Positions 1-6,251 of a stretch of 10,767 nt of DNA are shown piece after piece. Numbering within the stretch: the first letter of the stretch is position 1; each line of letters opens with the position of its first letter. The stretch is taken from NCBI GenBank assembly GCA_002352105.1, contig DEHV01000082.1, forward strand, positions 1 to 10,767, read 5' to 3'. The notes under the pieces are model-generated. The model did not search any database, was not told where the DNA came from, and saw only the letters and a list, made by a program, of their open reading frames with translations. Position numbers and translations under genes: made by a program. Source of the DNA: Chitinophagaceae bacterium UBA2791 (GTDB taxonomy: Bacteria > Bacteroidota > Bacteroidia > Chitinophagales > Chitinophagaceae).

Positions 1-46
1 GTCGGGGATAAAATTCAAAATGAGTCGCCGGTTAAACACGAATAAA

Positions 47-77
47 TTTGAAGCGTTTTAATTTCTTACTATATTTG
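47..77 (+). promoter_or_regulatory. Bacteroidota-type promoter of tRNA-Leu
   Basis: A TTTG box at 47-50 is followed after 19 bp by TATATTTG at 70-77, an exact match to the Bacteroidota sigma-ABfr consensus (TTTG, 19-21 bp, TAnnTTTG). Transcription would start around 82-85, about ten bases before the mature tRNA 5' end at 95. The match and its placement are seen directly; activity is inferred. Confidence 0.8.
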
Positions 78-94
78 CAGCCCTGAATGAGGAT

Positions 95-178
95 GCCCAG
101 ATGGCGAAATTGGTAGACGCACTGTGTTCAGGTCGCAGCGCCGGCAACGGTGTGCTGGTTCGAATCCAGTTCTGGGCA
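95..178 (+). tRNA. tRNA-Leu (anticodon CAG)
   Basis: A complete class II tRNA cloverleaf can be folded by eye. The acceptor stem is GCCCAGA (95-101) with TCTGGGC (171-177) and discriminator A178. The D-arm contains GCG/CGC around AAATTGGTAGA. The anticodon stem is 122-126/134-138 with loop TTCAGGT, giving anticodon CAG at 129-131, which reads the leucine codon CUG. The long variable arm 139-152 has a 5-bp stem and GCAA loop, as expected for leucine tRNAs. The T-arm is GCTGG-TTCGAAT-CCAGT (154-170). The 3' CCA is not encoded. A consensus promoter lies just upstream and a strong hairpin terminator begins three bases downstream. The last 16 bases plus four more are duplicated at 341-360, so this gene appears to be an integration target. 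Confidence 0.97.
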
Positions 179-182
179 CAAA
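163..182 (+). repeat. tRNA 3' end, proximal copy of 20-bp direct repeat (att-like)
   Basis: AATCCAGTTCTGGGCACAAA at the T-loop/acceptor end of tRNA-Leu recurs exactly at 341-360. Tyrosine recombinases commonly integrate at tRNA 3' ends and leave such duplications. No integrase gene is present in the window, so the att role is inferred. Confidence 0.75.
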
Positions 183-218
183 TGCCTTTTCAACGAAGTT
201 GAAGAGGCATTTTTATTT
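181..218 (+). terminator. Intrinsic terminator of tRNA-Leu
   Basis: AATGCCTTTTCAAC (181-194) pairs with GTTGAAGAGGCATT (198-211) around a GAA triloop, giving a 14-bp stem with one G-T pair. A T-rich tail (TTTATTT, 212-218) follows. This is a strong rho-independent terminator three bases after the tRNA. Its 3' arm also forms the left end of a larger palindrome at 206-264, so the two folds exclude each other. Confidence 0.8.
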
Positions 219-264
219 CGTAGCGGCAAAAGCTTGCTTTTGCAAGCGAAGAAATAGAAATGCC
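206..264. repeat. Long imperfect palindrome after the tRNA
   Basis: GGCATTT at 206-212 matches AAATGCC at 258-264, and the arms stay complementary with few mismatches down to a perfect core, GCAAAAGC (226-233) / GCTTTTGC (236-243), with a TT loop. The transcript would form a stem of about 28 bp. The right arm runs into the 100-bp dispersed repeat that starts at 246. Confidence 0.7.
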
Positions 265-345
265 GGGCCGCGCCGAAGGCGTGGCAAAGGCTTTGAGTAC
301 GCCCCTCGCAGAAGCTCTGAATCATCCGCCGAAGGCGGGTAATCC
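246..345. repeat. Structured 100-bp direct repeat, copy 1
   Basis: This segment matches 1927-2026 at 97 of 100 positions; the mismatches are at 314, 315 and 320. Inside it are two GC-rich hairpins with GAA triloops: GCCGCGCC/GGCGTGGC (267-285) and CCGCC/GGCGG (326-338). The tRNA terminator hairpin also has a GAA loop. One plus-strand frame stays open across both copies (reading about EEIEMPGRAEGVAKALSTP), with no start or recognisable domain. It is best treated as a mobile or dispersed structured repeat; decay of a tRNA-linked gene tail is another possibility. Confidence 0.85.
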
Positions 346-360
346 AGTTCTGGGCACAAA
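341..360 (+). repeat. Distal copy of the tRNA-Leu 3' end (att-like)
   Basis: An exact 20-bp copy of 163-182, beginning in the T-loop and running four bases past the acceptor stem. The two copies lie 178 bp apart and enclose the terminator, the palindrome and most of repeat copy 1. This is the expected footprint of a small insertion at the tRNA, or the edge of a larger decayed island. Confidence 0.8.
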
Positions 361-382
361 AGCCCCGCTTCTTTAGATATAT

Positions 383-1756
383 TCATTCATTCCAGGCTTT
401 TTGCCATTTTCCAAATTCCGAAGGCGTCACAAAGTAGCGGGCGAAGTTCCCTTCATGTAAATTAATAAGTTCTTGCTCTACCGTTTGTATAAACCGTTCC
501 GAATCTTCCGATGGTATTTCCAATGCTTTTGCTTTGATTATGATACCAGCTAAATGTTTGTCATGCGCATTCTGTATAATTTCTGCAATTAATTGCTTAA
601 TCATATCCCGATATTTGAGCCGGAACAGGTCCGGTTCGCCAAGTGATTGCCGTTGTACTGCATATTGCTTTGCCGAACGATCATAAGCCCAGAGAAAAAC
701 GTCTTTTAAAAGATCAATTCGGTTTAGCTCATAGATGCCCAGCAATCCATCGATATATGTTTCAATCGGCACTTCTATAAAGGATAGCGGGGCTAAATTC
801 TTTTTATTGAAAGAGATATTGGCAGCCAACCGCGATACCCGCTTATTGACATCGTCAAATGGTTGTAAATATGGCAAGTGAACCATGATAAAAAATGCCT
901 GTTCAAATGGGTCGTTTATTTGATCAGCTTTGTGAAGCATCAAACCAAACATTTCTTCGATAAACTGCGGCACACTCGGCGGAGAATATGCAGAGCCGCC
1001 AATACCTACGCCGTACAAACGCAGGCGTCCCGAAGCTGCCGGATTGACCAGAAGGTTATTAGATAACAGCGCGTGCAAGCTCAGAATGGAGTAACGGTTA
1101 AAACCAATATCCCCGGAATTATCTACAATGAACTCTATAGCGTCTTTATGATTGAGGATCATTTGCGCTTCCGCGGCGCTCTTATCGTCTGAATACCGGC
1201 CCTTATCCAACAAAAGTTGCGTTTCCAGCAAAGAATAAGTATTACCCTCCAACCTACTGGAGTTCCATGCCAAATCAATGAGCAGCCTTTGCAATATCTG
1301 TTTTGCATAGGTGCCCGCAGGGCTGTTGATTTGGGCCGTAGCGCCAATAGTCGCCAGGCGTTTCCGCTCATCTGCAGTCAAATAGCAGGACACATTAGGA
1401 TTATAACTTTCCAAAAAACTACGTTGATACCCCACTGGCTCACGCTTTTGCAGCGGTAAGGATACCAAATATTGTACTTCCTGACCTGCTTTTGATAAGG
1501 GTATCAGCGAATGCTTCTTAATTGTAGAATTTATCACGGACATTTCCCGTGGCATATTGGCCAGGTTATAGACGGTAGCGCGCGCTTTGCCGGAAGACAT
1601 TATCACGCCACTCTCTATGAGCTCTTTCAACCGCCGTTGTAATGTTCTTTTATCAATGGGTTGCGATAAAGCTTGCCTAATGACTTCAATAGATTTCCCA
1701 TCTCTATGATTAGTAAGAAAGTTGATGACTTCAGTCTTTATCGTTTCCTTTTTCAT
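383..1756 (-). CDS. Winged-helix/Fic-domain protein with altered catalytic motif
   Basis: This is a Fic-family protein of about 457 residues. Residues 2-66 look like a winged-helix DNA-binding domain (KSIEVIRQAL..RTLQRRLKELIESGVI). The Fic core follows, with an inhibitory-type motif SSRLEG at 166-171, matching (S/T)xxxE(G/N). The Fic loop at about 298-309 reads QPFDDVNKRVSR, against the family consensus HPFx(D/E)GN(G/K)RxxR. The catalytic His is Gln and the first Gly is Val, while N, K, R and the final R remain. AMPylation is therefore doubtful, although from memory this loop recurs in many Fic proteins and may define a subfamily. I place the start at the ATG at 1756 (MKKETIK). The 22 codons upstream run through the operator array and promoter; the ATG at 1765 is an alternative. 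The N-terminal domain and flanking operators suggest an autoregulated gene, possibly a toxin-antitoxin or stress module. It is divergent from the second fic gene. Confidence 0.9.
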   Translation of the reverse strand: MKKETIKTEVINFLTNHRDGKSIEVIRQALSQPIDKRTLQRRLKELIESGVIMSSGKARATVYNLANMPREMSVINSTIKKHSLIPLSKAGQEVQYLVSLPLQKREPVGYQRSFLESYNPNVSCYLTADERKRLATIGATAQINSPAGTYAKQILQRLLIDLAWNSSRLEGNTYSLLETQLLLDKGRYSDDKSAAEAQMILNHKDAIEFIVDNSGDIGFNRYSILSLHALLSNNLLVNPAASGRLRLYGVGIGGSAYSPPSVPQFIEEMFGLMLHKADQINDPFEQAFFIMVHLPYLQPFDDVNKRVSRLAANISFNKKNLAPLSFIEVPIETYIDGLLGIYELNRIDLLKDVFLWAYDRSAKQYAVQRQSLGEPDLFRLKYRDMIKQLIAEIIQNAHDKHLAGIIIKAKALEIPSEDSERFIQTVEQELINLHEGNFARYFVTPSEFGKWQKAWNE

Positions 1757-1766
1757 ATGAACCATT

Positions 1767-1913
1767 TTGTCGCGATAAGTTAGTATTGCGACAAATATAA
1801 GCATTTTTGACGCAAAAAACATATTGCGACAATTTTAAACCTTTTTTGTCGCGATTTCATAATATTTGTTTATTTTTTTTCATAATTTGTCGCGATTATT
1901 TTTATTGCGACAG
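1767..1913. promoter_or_regulatory. Phased operator array, TTGTCGC(G/A)AT half-sites
   Basis: Six exact or near-exact copies of TTGTCGC lie on alternating strands, with left edges at 1767(+), 1788(-), 1826(-), 1846(+), 1887(+) and 1907(-, last base changed). Two weaker copies fill the gaps: TTGACGC at 1807 and TTGTTTA at 1866. Spacing is 19-21 bp throughout, about two helical turns, so all sites face one side of the DNA. Plus-strand copies continue as GAT and minus-strand copies as AAT. The array covers the likely promoter and transcript start of the minus-strand fic gene, whose product has a winged helix. Autorepression by that protein is the simplest reading. Confidence 0.75.
1792..1823 (-). 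promoter_or_regulatory. Likely promoter of the minus-strand fic gene
   Basis: On the minus strand, TATATTTG at 1792-1799 is an exact TAnnTTTG box. Twenty bases upstream of it (1820-1823) is TATG, a weak match to the TTTG box. The transcript would start near 1785, about 20-30 bases before the chosen start codons. The -7 box overlaps an operator half-site (1788-1794), so a protein bound there would block the promoter. Confidence 0.55.
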
Positions 1914-1926
1914 GCTCATATCACTG

Positions 1927-2026
1927 GCGAAGAAATAGAAATGCCGGGCCGCGCCGAAGGCGTGGCAAAGGCTTTGAGTACGCCCCTCGCAGAAATTCTG
2001 GATCATCCGCCGAAGGCGGGTAATCC
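1927..2026. repeat. Structured 100-bp direct repeat, copy 2
   Basis: This is the second copy of 246-345, in the same orientation and offset by exactly 1681 bp. It keeps both GAA-loop hairpins (1948-1966 and 2007-2019). It starts 14 bases after the last operator half-site and ends in TAATCC, but lacks the tRNA 3' end and the left palindrome arm that go with copy 1. The two copies bracket the minus-strand fic gene and its operator array. Confidence 0.85.
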
Positions 2027-2070
2027 GTTAGAAAACTCATCCACACATTTCTTTGCATTAAGCAAGTAGC

Positions 2071-2147
2071 AGCATATCGAAACCGAAAATGAGCTGAGAC
2101 TACCCTATTTTCGGGAAGATATGCTTAGATAAGTCCTAGTCTTTCAG
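2071..2147. other. Long hairpin with possible pseudoknot, unknown role
   Basis: Arms at 2071-2090 and 2107-2125 are complementary over AGCATATC/GATATGCT (8 bp) and CCGAAAAT/ATTTTCGG (8 bp), with a small internal loop between them. The apical loop at 2091-2106 contains AGACTA (2097-2102), complementary to TAGTCT at 2137-2142. Adjacent CTG/CAG adds three more pairs after a two-base bulge, so an H-type pseudoknot is possible. There is no T-tract, so it is not a simple terminator. It could be an RNA element, a protein-binding palindrome or the end of a lost element; no known family is recognised. Confidence 0.45.
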
Positions 2148-2163
2148 TAATTTGTATTGTTAA

Positions 2164-2312
2164 TTTTAGATCAAAATATTTCCATATTTTTAGTTTTTGG
2201 CATAAATTATTCTAAAATCGATGTAATTAGAGTTAATTATTGTATTTTTAGATTAAAATATATCCATAACCACAAATTATAGATCAAAATATTTCCTAAT
2301 TATTCTAAAATC
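2164..2312. promoter_or_regulatory. Repeated AT-rich boxes upstream of the plus-strand fic gene
   Basis: Two kinds of box recur. Box A, TAGATCAAAATATTTCC, is at 2167-2183 and 2280-2296, with a variant TAGATTAAAATATATCC at 2249-2265. Box B, AATTATTCTAAAATC, is at 2205-2219 and 2298-2312. The reverse complement of B contains TTTTAGA, which also heads box A, so A and B may be inverted half-sites of one operator. AbiEi antitoxins are known to bind inverted repeats at their own promoters, and the gene that follows begins with an AbiEi-like domain. Autoregulation is inferred. No full TAnnTTTG promoter was found here. Confidence 0.6.
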
Positions 2313-2332
2313 CGAAGATTAGGATGAAAATT

Positions 2333-3817
2333 ATGGCTATGGCAAGACTTCAGGAAATCATCATAGGGGTTGCGGATAAGTCTAAAGAAATCGGGAAACT
2401 GGAAAAACAGGGACTGGTACGCAAAATTGCGCCAAGGTTGTATACCTCGAATTTGGAAGAAGCCCCTGAAAAAGTGGTACGGAGGAACTGGTACAGATTG
2501 GTGTCCGAGCTTTTTCCCGGGGCGTTTCTAAGTCATCGAAGCGCGCTGGAACGCATGCCTACGCCCGAAGGCCATCTTTACTTAACCTATGGCCATAAAC
2601 GGTTGGTTGAGCTGCCAGGACTTACCCTGCATTTTTCCAAAGGCCCCGGGCCATTGGAAGACGATGCTCTTTTTTTCGGCAACATGCGGTCATCCGGACT
2701 TGCACGGGCCTACCTTGAAAACCTGCAACGCGCCAAGAGATCAGGCGAAGCCGCCAAAATCCTTAGCCGGGAACAATTGGAAGAAAAAATAGAAGCATAC
2801 CTGCGCGTAAAAGGAGAAGAAGCCTTAAACCAGGCGCGGGACCGGGCACGGCAGATAGCGCCTGCGCTTGGAATGGAAAAAGAATTTAGTATGCTTACTC
2901 AATTGATCACCGATCTATTGGGTACAGGATTGTCGAAAAACCTGGTAAGCCCTATTGCCCGCGCACGCGTCTTAGGCGAACCCATGGATTCGGATCGGAT
3001 TCAGCTCTTTGAACTGGTCTATGAAGCACTGGTTAAAAAAGATTACCCGGATTATGAGGATCAAAATAAGAGCATAGCAGCCTATCAACATTTTGCTTTT
3101 TTTGAAAGCTATTTTTCAAATTATATAGAAGGTACCGAGTTTACCGTTGATGAGGCCAAGCAAATCATTACTACAGCCGCCCCTTTACCAGCGCGTGATG
3201 AAGATTCACATGATGTGCTGGGTACTTACCAGATTGTTTCAAACAAAAAAGAAATGTCAGTCTTGCCCGGTTCGCCGGATGATCTATTGAAGTTGCTCAG
3301 GGAAAGACATGCGGTATTACTCAGCGCCAGAAAAACAAAAAGCCCGGGTGAATTCAAAGACAGGAACAACAGGGCCGGCGCTACCGAGTTTGTAGATATG
3401 AAACTGATTCCAGGCACTTTAAAAAAAGGATTTGATTGGTACAGCCTCTTGCAGCATCCTTTCGCAAGGGCAGCGTATATGATGTTCATGGTAAGTGAAG
3501 TACATCCTTTCCTGGATGGGAATGGAAGAATTGCATGCGTTATGATGAATGCAGAATTAAGCGCTAAAGGATTGTCAAAGATCATGATCCCCACTGTCTT
3601 CCGGGAAGACTATATGGGAGCGCTAAAAAAACTGACCAAACAGAGGAATGCTGATGCGTATATCAGCACGCTGCTTCGCGCATGGGAATTCAGCAGCCGC
3701 GTACATAATGATGACCTTGATGCAATGGAAGAATATTTGACAAACTGTAACGCCTTCCTTTCACACAAAGAAGGGTATCTGAAAATAATACCTGGCACTA
3801 GTAAGCGATGGAATTAG
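2333..3817 (+). CDS. AbiEi-like N-terminal domain fused to a Fic domain
   Basis: The protein is about 494 residues (497 from the first ATG at 2324). The first ~120 residues resemble the AbiEi-type antitoxin/transcription-regulator fold: a short winged helix with EKQGLVRKIAPRLYTSN, then FLSHRSALE. A charged helical linker follows (about 125-180). The C-terminal half is a Fic domain with an inhibitory motif SNYIEG (265-270, counted from 2324) and catalytic loop HPFLDGNGRIAC (394-405). His, Asp, Asn and the first Arg are intact; only the last Arg of HPFx(D/E)GN(G/K)RxxR is Cys. AMP or other nucleotide transfer is therefore plausible, held off by the inhibitory helix. I chose the ATG at 2333 because AGGA ends 8 bases upstream; 2324 and 2339 are also possible. 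Repeated operator-like boxes lie just upstream. A toxin-antitoxin or phage-defence role is suggested by domain type only; no partner toxin adjoins it. Confidence 0.9.
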   Translation: MAMARLQEIIIGVADKSKEIGKLEKQGLVRKIAPRLYTSNLEEAPEKVVRRNWYRLVSELFPGAFLSHRSALERMPTPEGHLYLTYGHKRLVELPGLTLHFSKGPGPLEDDALFFGNMRSSGLARAYLENLQRAKRSGEAAKILSREQLEEKIEAYLRVKGEEALNQARDRARQIAPALGMEKEFSMLTQLITDLLGTGLSKNLVSPIARARVLGEPMDSDRIQLFELVYEALVKKDYPDYEDQNKSIAAYQHFAFFESYFSNYIEGTEFTVDEAKQIITTAAPLPARDEDSHDVLGTYQIVSNKKEMSVLPGSPDDLLKLLRERHAVLLSARKTKSPGEFKDRNNRAGATEFVDMKLIPGTLKKGFDWYSLLQHPFARAAYMMFMVSEVHPFLDGNGRIACVMMNAELSAKGLSKIMIPTVFREDYMGALKKLTKQRNADAYISTLLRAWEFSSRVHNDDLDAMEEYLTNCNAFLSHKEGYLKIIPGTSKRWN

Positions 3818-3949
3818 CAGCAAAGGCCCTCCTAATTTCAGAAAATCCCTACGTTTCATACTTCATTTGTAATTATAATATCAATAAAAACTTTACTATT
3901 CTTCAAAATATTTTATTGAGTCTGCCAGGCTATTTTAATACCAGTTTTC
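3818..3949. other. Intergenic space between converging genes
   Basis: This AT-rich gap separates the ends of the plus-strand fic gene and the minus-strand cytochrome gene. I see no convincing hairpin with a T-tract on either strand and no small gene. It marks the border between the accessory block and the metabolic cluster. Confidence 0.6.
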
Positions 3950-6208
3950 TCAGTCAGCCATCTCCAATAAGTCTTTTTCGGTAAGAATACCCGACGGTTT
4001 GTTTCTTAATTTACGTATTTCTTCTGCCTTAATGGCTTTTGGGCGCAGGTTATGCCTTTTAGATTCTCCGGCCACAAACGAATTACGCAAATAGACAATA
4101 ATACCTTCAATCTCATCGTCTGTAAAATTATTTCTGAAGTCCGGCATTATACCATCAAACTCATAACGTTGCCCTTTTACATGAATAGGACCTTTTAGCC
4201 CATTTAGAATAATCATTGCCAGCCTTGCCCCTGATCCTGAAAGATATTCAGAACCATTCAATGGCGGCCCTGCGTGCGCGATCCCCTCCCCTTCAGCCCC
4301 GTGGCACGAAGAACATACGCTCCGAAAAATATTTAACCCTTTATTCAATACATCAACTGTTGGCTTTTTTTGTATAAATATTGGATTTATTATGCCGTCT
4401 TTTTTGTTCCTGATCGTCTGAACCAACAAGCTATCCCTTATTTCGCTTGTTGTTTTATTATCCTTTGCTTTTATAATATAAGATTTAAAGTTTTCCTCCT
4501 GATCCTTTAAACTGCTCATTACCGCCTCCTGAAAGACGGCGTTATCAGGATAGGTATCAGACAATTTCGCAAGTATGGGTAAAAATGTTTCATGAGAAGC
4601 AGATATCCATGAGCCTAAGGACAATGCCAGGTAAAGATTCACAACGGTATCATTCCTATTCATTAAATCTATCGCTAGCTTTTCAAATGGCTTAATATTG
4701 TCAATGGCATAATACTTTTCCAATAGAAGAAGCGCATGGGCCGTCAATTCCGGTTTTCCGGAAGCTGCGACTTTCTCAAGAAACTCAAAAGATAATGCAT
4801 TTAGTCCCTCCAGGGTATGCAGGGCATGTATGGCGGCAATGGTATTTTCTCCTTCTTCGATTAATCTTTTTAACCCAGGCGCCGCCTGATGCTCCTGTTT
4901 ATAAATTATCATTTGCTGCGCCCTGTCTCTTATCCAACCATTGTTGCTTTCTAACAGGCTTACCAAATCGCCGGCAGACGCATTGGCAAGACCAGGAATT
5001 TTACCAAGGCCCTTATCTTTATGTCTTATCCTTAATATCCGCCCTGCATTTAGCAGGGTATCCAGCTTTTTGTCGACTATGCTTTTTTTATAATAAGGCG
5101 TGGCAGATATTATATGTTGCATAACGCCCCGGTGCATGTCTACTACATACATAGCGCCATCCGGACCATTTACTAAATTAACGGGGCGAAAGCCTTCATC
5201 GGTTGAAGCGACAAATTCCCTATCGTCCCAGGCCTGAACGGCCGTAGTTTTAAGGCCTTCAAAACTAAGTATGTTTCGTTTTATCAAATTTCCCTGAGGT
5301 TCGCAAGTAAAGGCGTTTTGGCTGTAGTCGGCAGGAAACTGATCGCCCCGATAGATCAATGGGCCGCACGCCGCCGTAAACTCTTTCAGAATGCTATCCT
5401 GATTAAGTATCCCTTCCATATAGCCGCGATTTACCGTTGTGGAATGCAAAGGATAAACGTTTTGGTTAGCAGTCAGTTTCTGGTTAACTGCTGATTTAGG
5501 TTTAAAGTAAGGATTGCTAATTAAGGCGCCAGGCAGCACATAATCTCCCACCAGCTGGGTTGGATTGTAATTATAATAAAGCCGTCCGAAATTATCTTTT
5601 GTAATGCCAAATTGTCCGCGATGCGAGGTAGGTTCCTTTATCCATTTTCCGTCTTTCAGCTGGTATCTGGATGAAGAATGGGCGCTATATATCCAATTGT
5701 CAATTCCCATCATTAAACCATTGGCCTGGTTTTCAGGATCGGAATAAGCGTCCGAATACGTTGAGTCAACAAGGGTCTTTTTACCAGGCCTATCATTGTC
5801 TATCTCAACAAACCAAAGATTGGGCGGCGCAGAATACAACAAGCCTCCATAAACAAGCGCCAGCGCTCTGGGAAGCACTAAACTATCTAAAAATGTTTTG
5901 GCATGATGCGCTCTTCCCTTTTTATCCAAACCGCCCAAAATACTAATTCTGCCATTCGGATTATCTTCGCCCGTTCCCGCAATATTTGGCATATAACCGC
6001 GCATCTCAACTACCCATATTCTACCCTCGTTATCGAAATCCATAGCAACGGGCGCCTGAATCAAAGGTTCCGCAGCTATAAGCTGCATTTCAAAACCATC
6101 TTCAATCTTATACTGGTCAAAAGAAAAATCAGCATTTCCGGGCGCGGTCTGACATCGGGGAATCAATATTCCCACCAGAAATATTACAATTAAATTCTTG
6201 ATCTGCAT
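3950..6208 (-). CDS. Exported PVC-type beta-propeller/HEAT/cytochrome c protein
   Basis: The 752-residue protein begins with an export signal (MQIKNLIVIFLVGILIPRC). Cys19 could be lipidated, but IPRC is a poor lipobox. Residues ~33-395 look like the beta-propeller of PVC-type (sorbosone-dehydrogenase-like) proteins, with repeated blades such as AMDFDNEGRIWVVEM and NGPDGAMYVVDMHRG. Residues ~405-600 are helical and HEAT-like. The C-terminal ~620-712 is a class I cytochrome c domain with one CSSCH heme site (632-636) and Met688 in GIMPDF as the likely second ligand. It would act in the periplasm, carrying electrons from a partner dehydrogenase toward the respiratory chain. It lies 43 bp after the GMC flavoprotein gene and is probably co-transcribed, so that protein is the likely donor. 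Whether the propeller binds substrate or has activity of its own is unknown. Confidence 0.9.
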   Translation of the reverse strand: MQIKNLIVIFLVGILIPRCQTAPGNADFSFDQYKIEDGFEMQLIAAEPLIQAPVAMDFDNEGRIWVVEMRGYMPNIAGTGEDNPNGRISILGGLDKKGRAHHAKTFLDSLVLPRALALVYGGLLYSAPPNLWFVEIDNDRPGKKTLVDSTYSDAYSDPENQANGLMMGIDNWIYSAHSSSRYQLKDGKWIKEPTSHRGQFGITKDNFGRLYYNYNPTQLVGDYVLPGALISNPYFKPKSAVNQKLTANQNVYPLHSTTVNRGYMEGILNQDSILKEFTAACGPLIYRGDQFPADYSQNAFTCEPQGNLIKRNILSFEGLKTTAVQAWDDREFVASTDEGFRPVNLVNGPDGAMYVVDMHRGVMQHIISATPYYKKSIVDKKLDTLLNAGRILRIRHKDKGLGKIPGLANASAGDLVSLLESNNGWIRDRAQQMIIYKQEHQAAPGLKRLIEEGENTIAAIHALHTLEGLNALSFEFLEKVAASGKPELTAHALLLLEKYYAIDNIKPFEKLAIDLMNRNDTVVNLYLALSLGSWISASHETFLPILAKLSDTYPDNAVFQEAVMSSLKDQEENFKSYIIKAKDNKTTSEIRDSLLVQTIRNKKDGIINPIFIQKKPTVDVLNKGLNIFRSVCSSCHGAEGEGIAHAGPPLNGSEYLSGSGARLAMIILNGLKGPIHVKGQRYEFDGIMPDFRNNFTDDEIEGIIVYLRNSFVAGESKRHNLRPKAIKAEEIRKLRNKPSGILTEKDLLEMAD

Positions 6209-6251
6209 TACGCAATTTACTCAATTTTAATATAGATGACAGAGGTAAAAC

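Noticed and set aside
124..342. Open frame over the tRNA and repeat as a possible small gene
   Set aside because: It begins inside the tRNA gene and runs through hairpins and the structured repeat, with no domain or plausible start.
340..382. GGGC/GCCC hairpin as a terminator for the minus-strand fic gene
   Set aside because: The stem is only four pairs with no proper T-tract in that direction; the sequence is mostly the duplicated tRNA 3' end.
1757..1822. Longer N-terminus for the minus-strand fic gene, starting at 1822
   Set aside because: These 22 codons overlap the exact TAnnTTTG box and the operator half-sites, so they lie at or upstream of the likely transcript start.
1767..1913. Phased repeats considered as a CRISPR array
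   Set aside because: The repeats are only 7-11 bp, alternate in strand, and have 13-14 bp gaps with no unique spacers or cas genes; they fit operator half-sites.
1866..2069. Open frame covering repeat copy 2 as a small gene
   Set aside because: Its start lies in the operator array and its body is the repeat. The frame is shared with copy 1 but lacks a start or recognisable domain; it is described as a repeat instead.
2091..2118. CTGAGA...ACCC pattern resembling part of a TPP riboswitch
   Set aside because: The conserved second half (GAACCTGATC-type) is absent, the surrounding stems do not fit the TPP fold, and the following gene has no link to thiamine.
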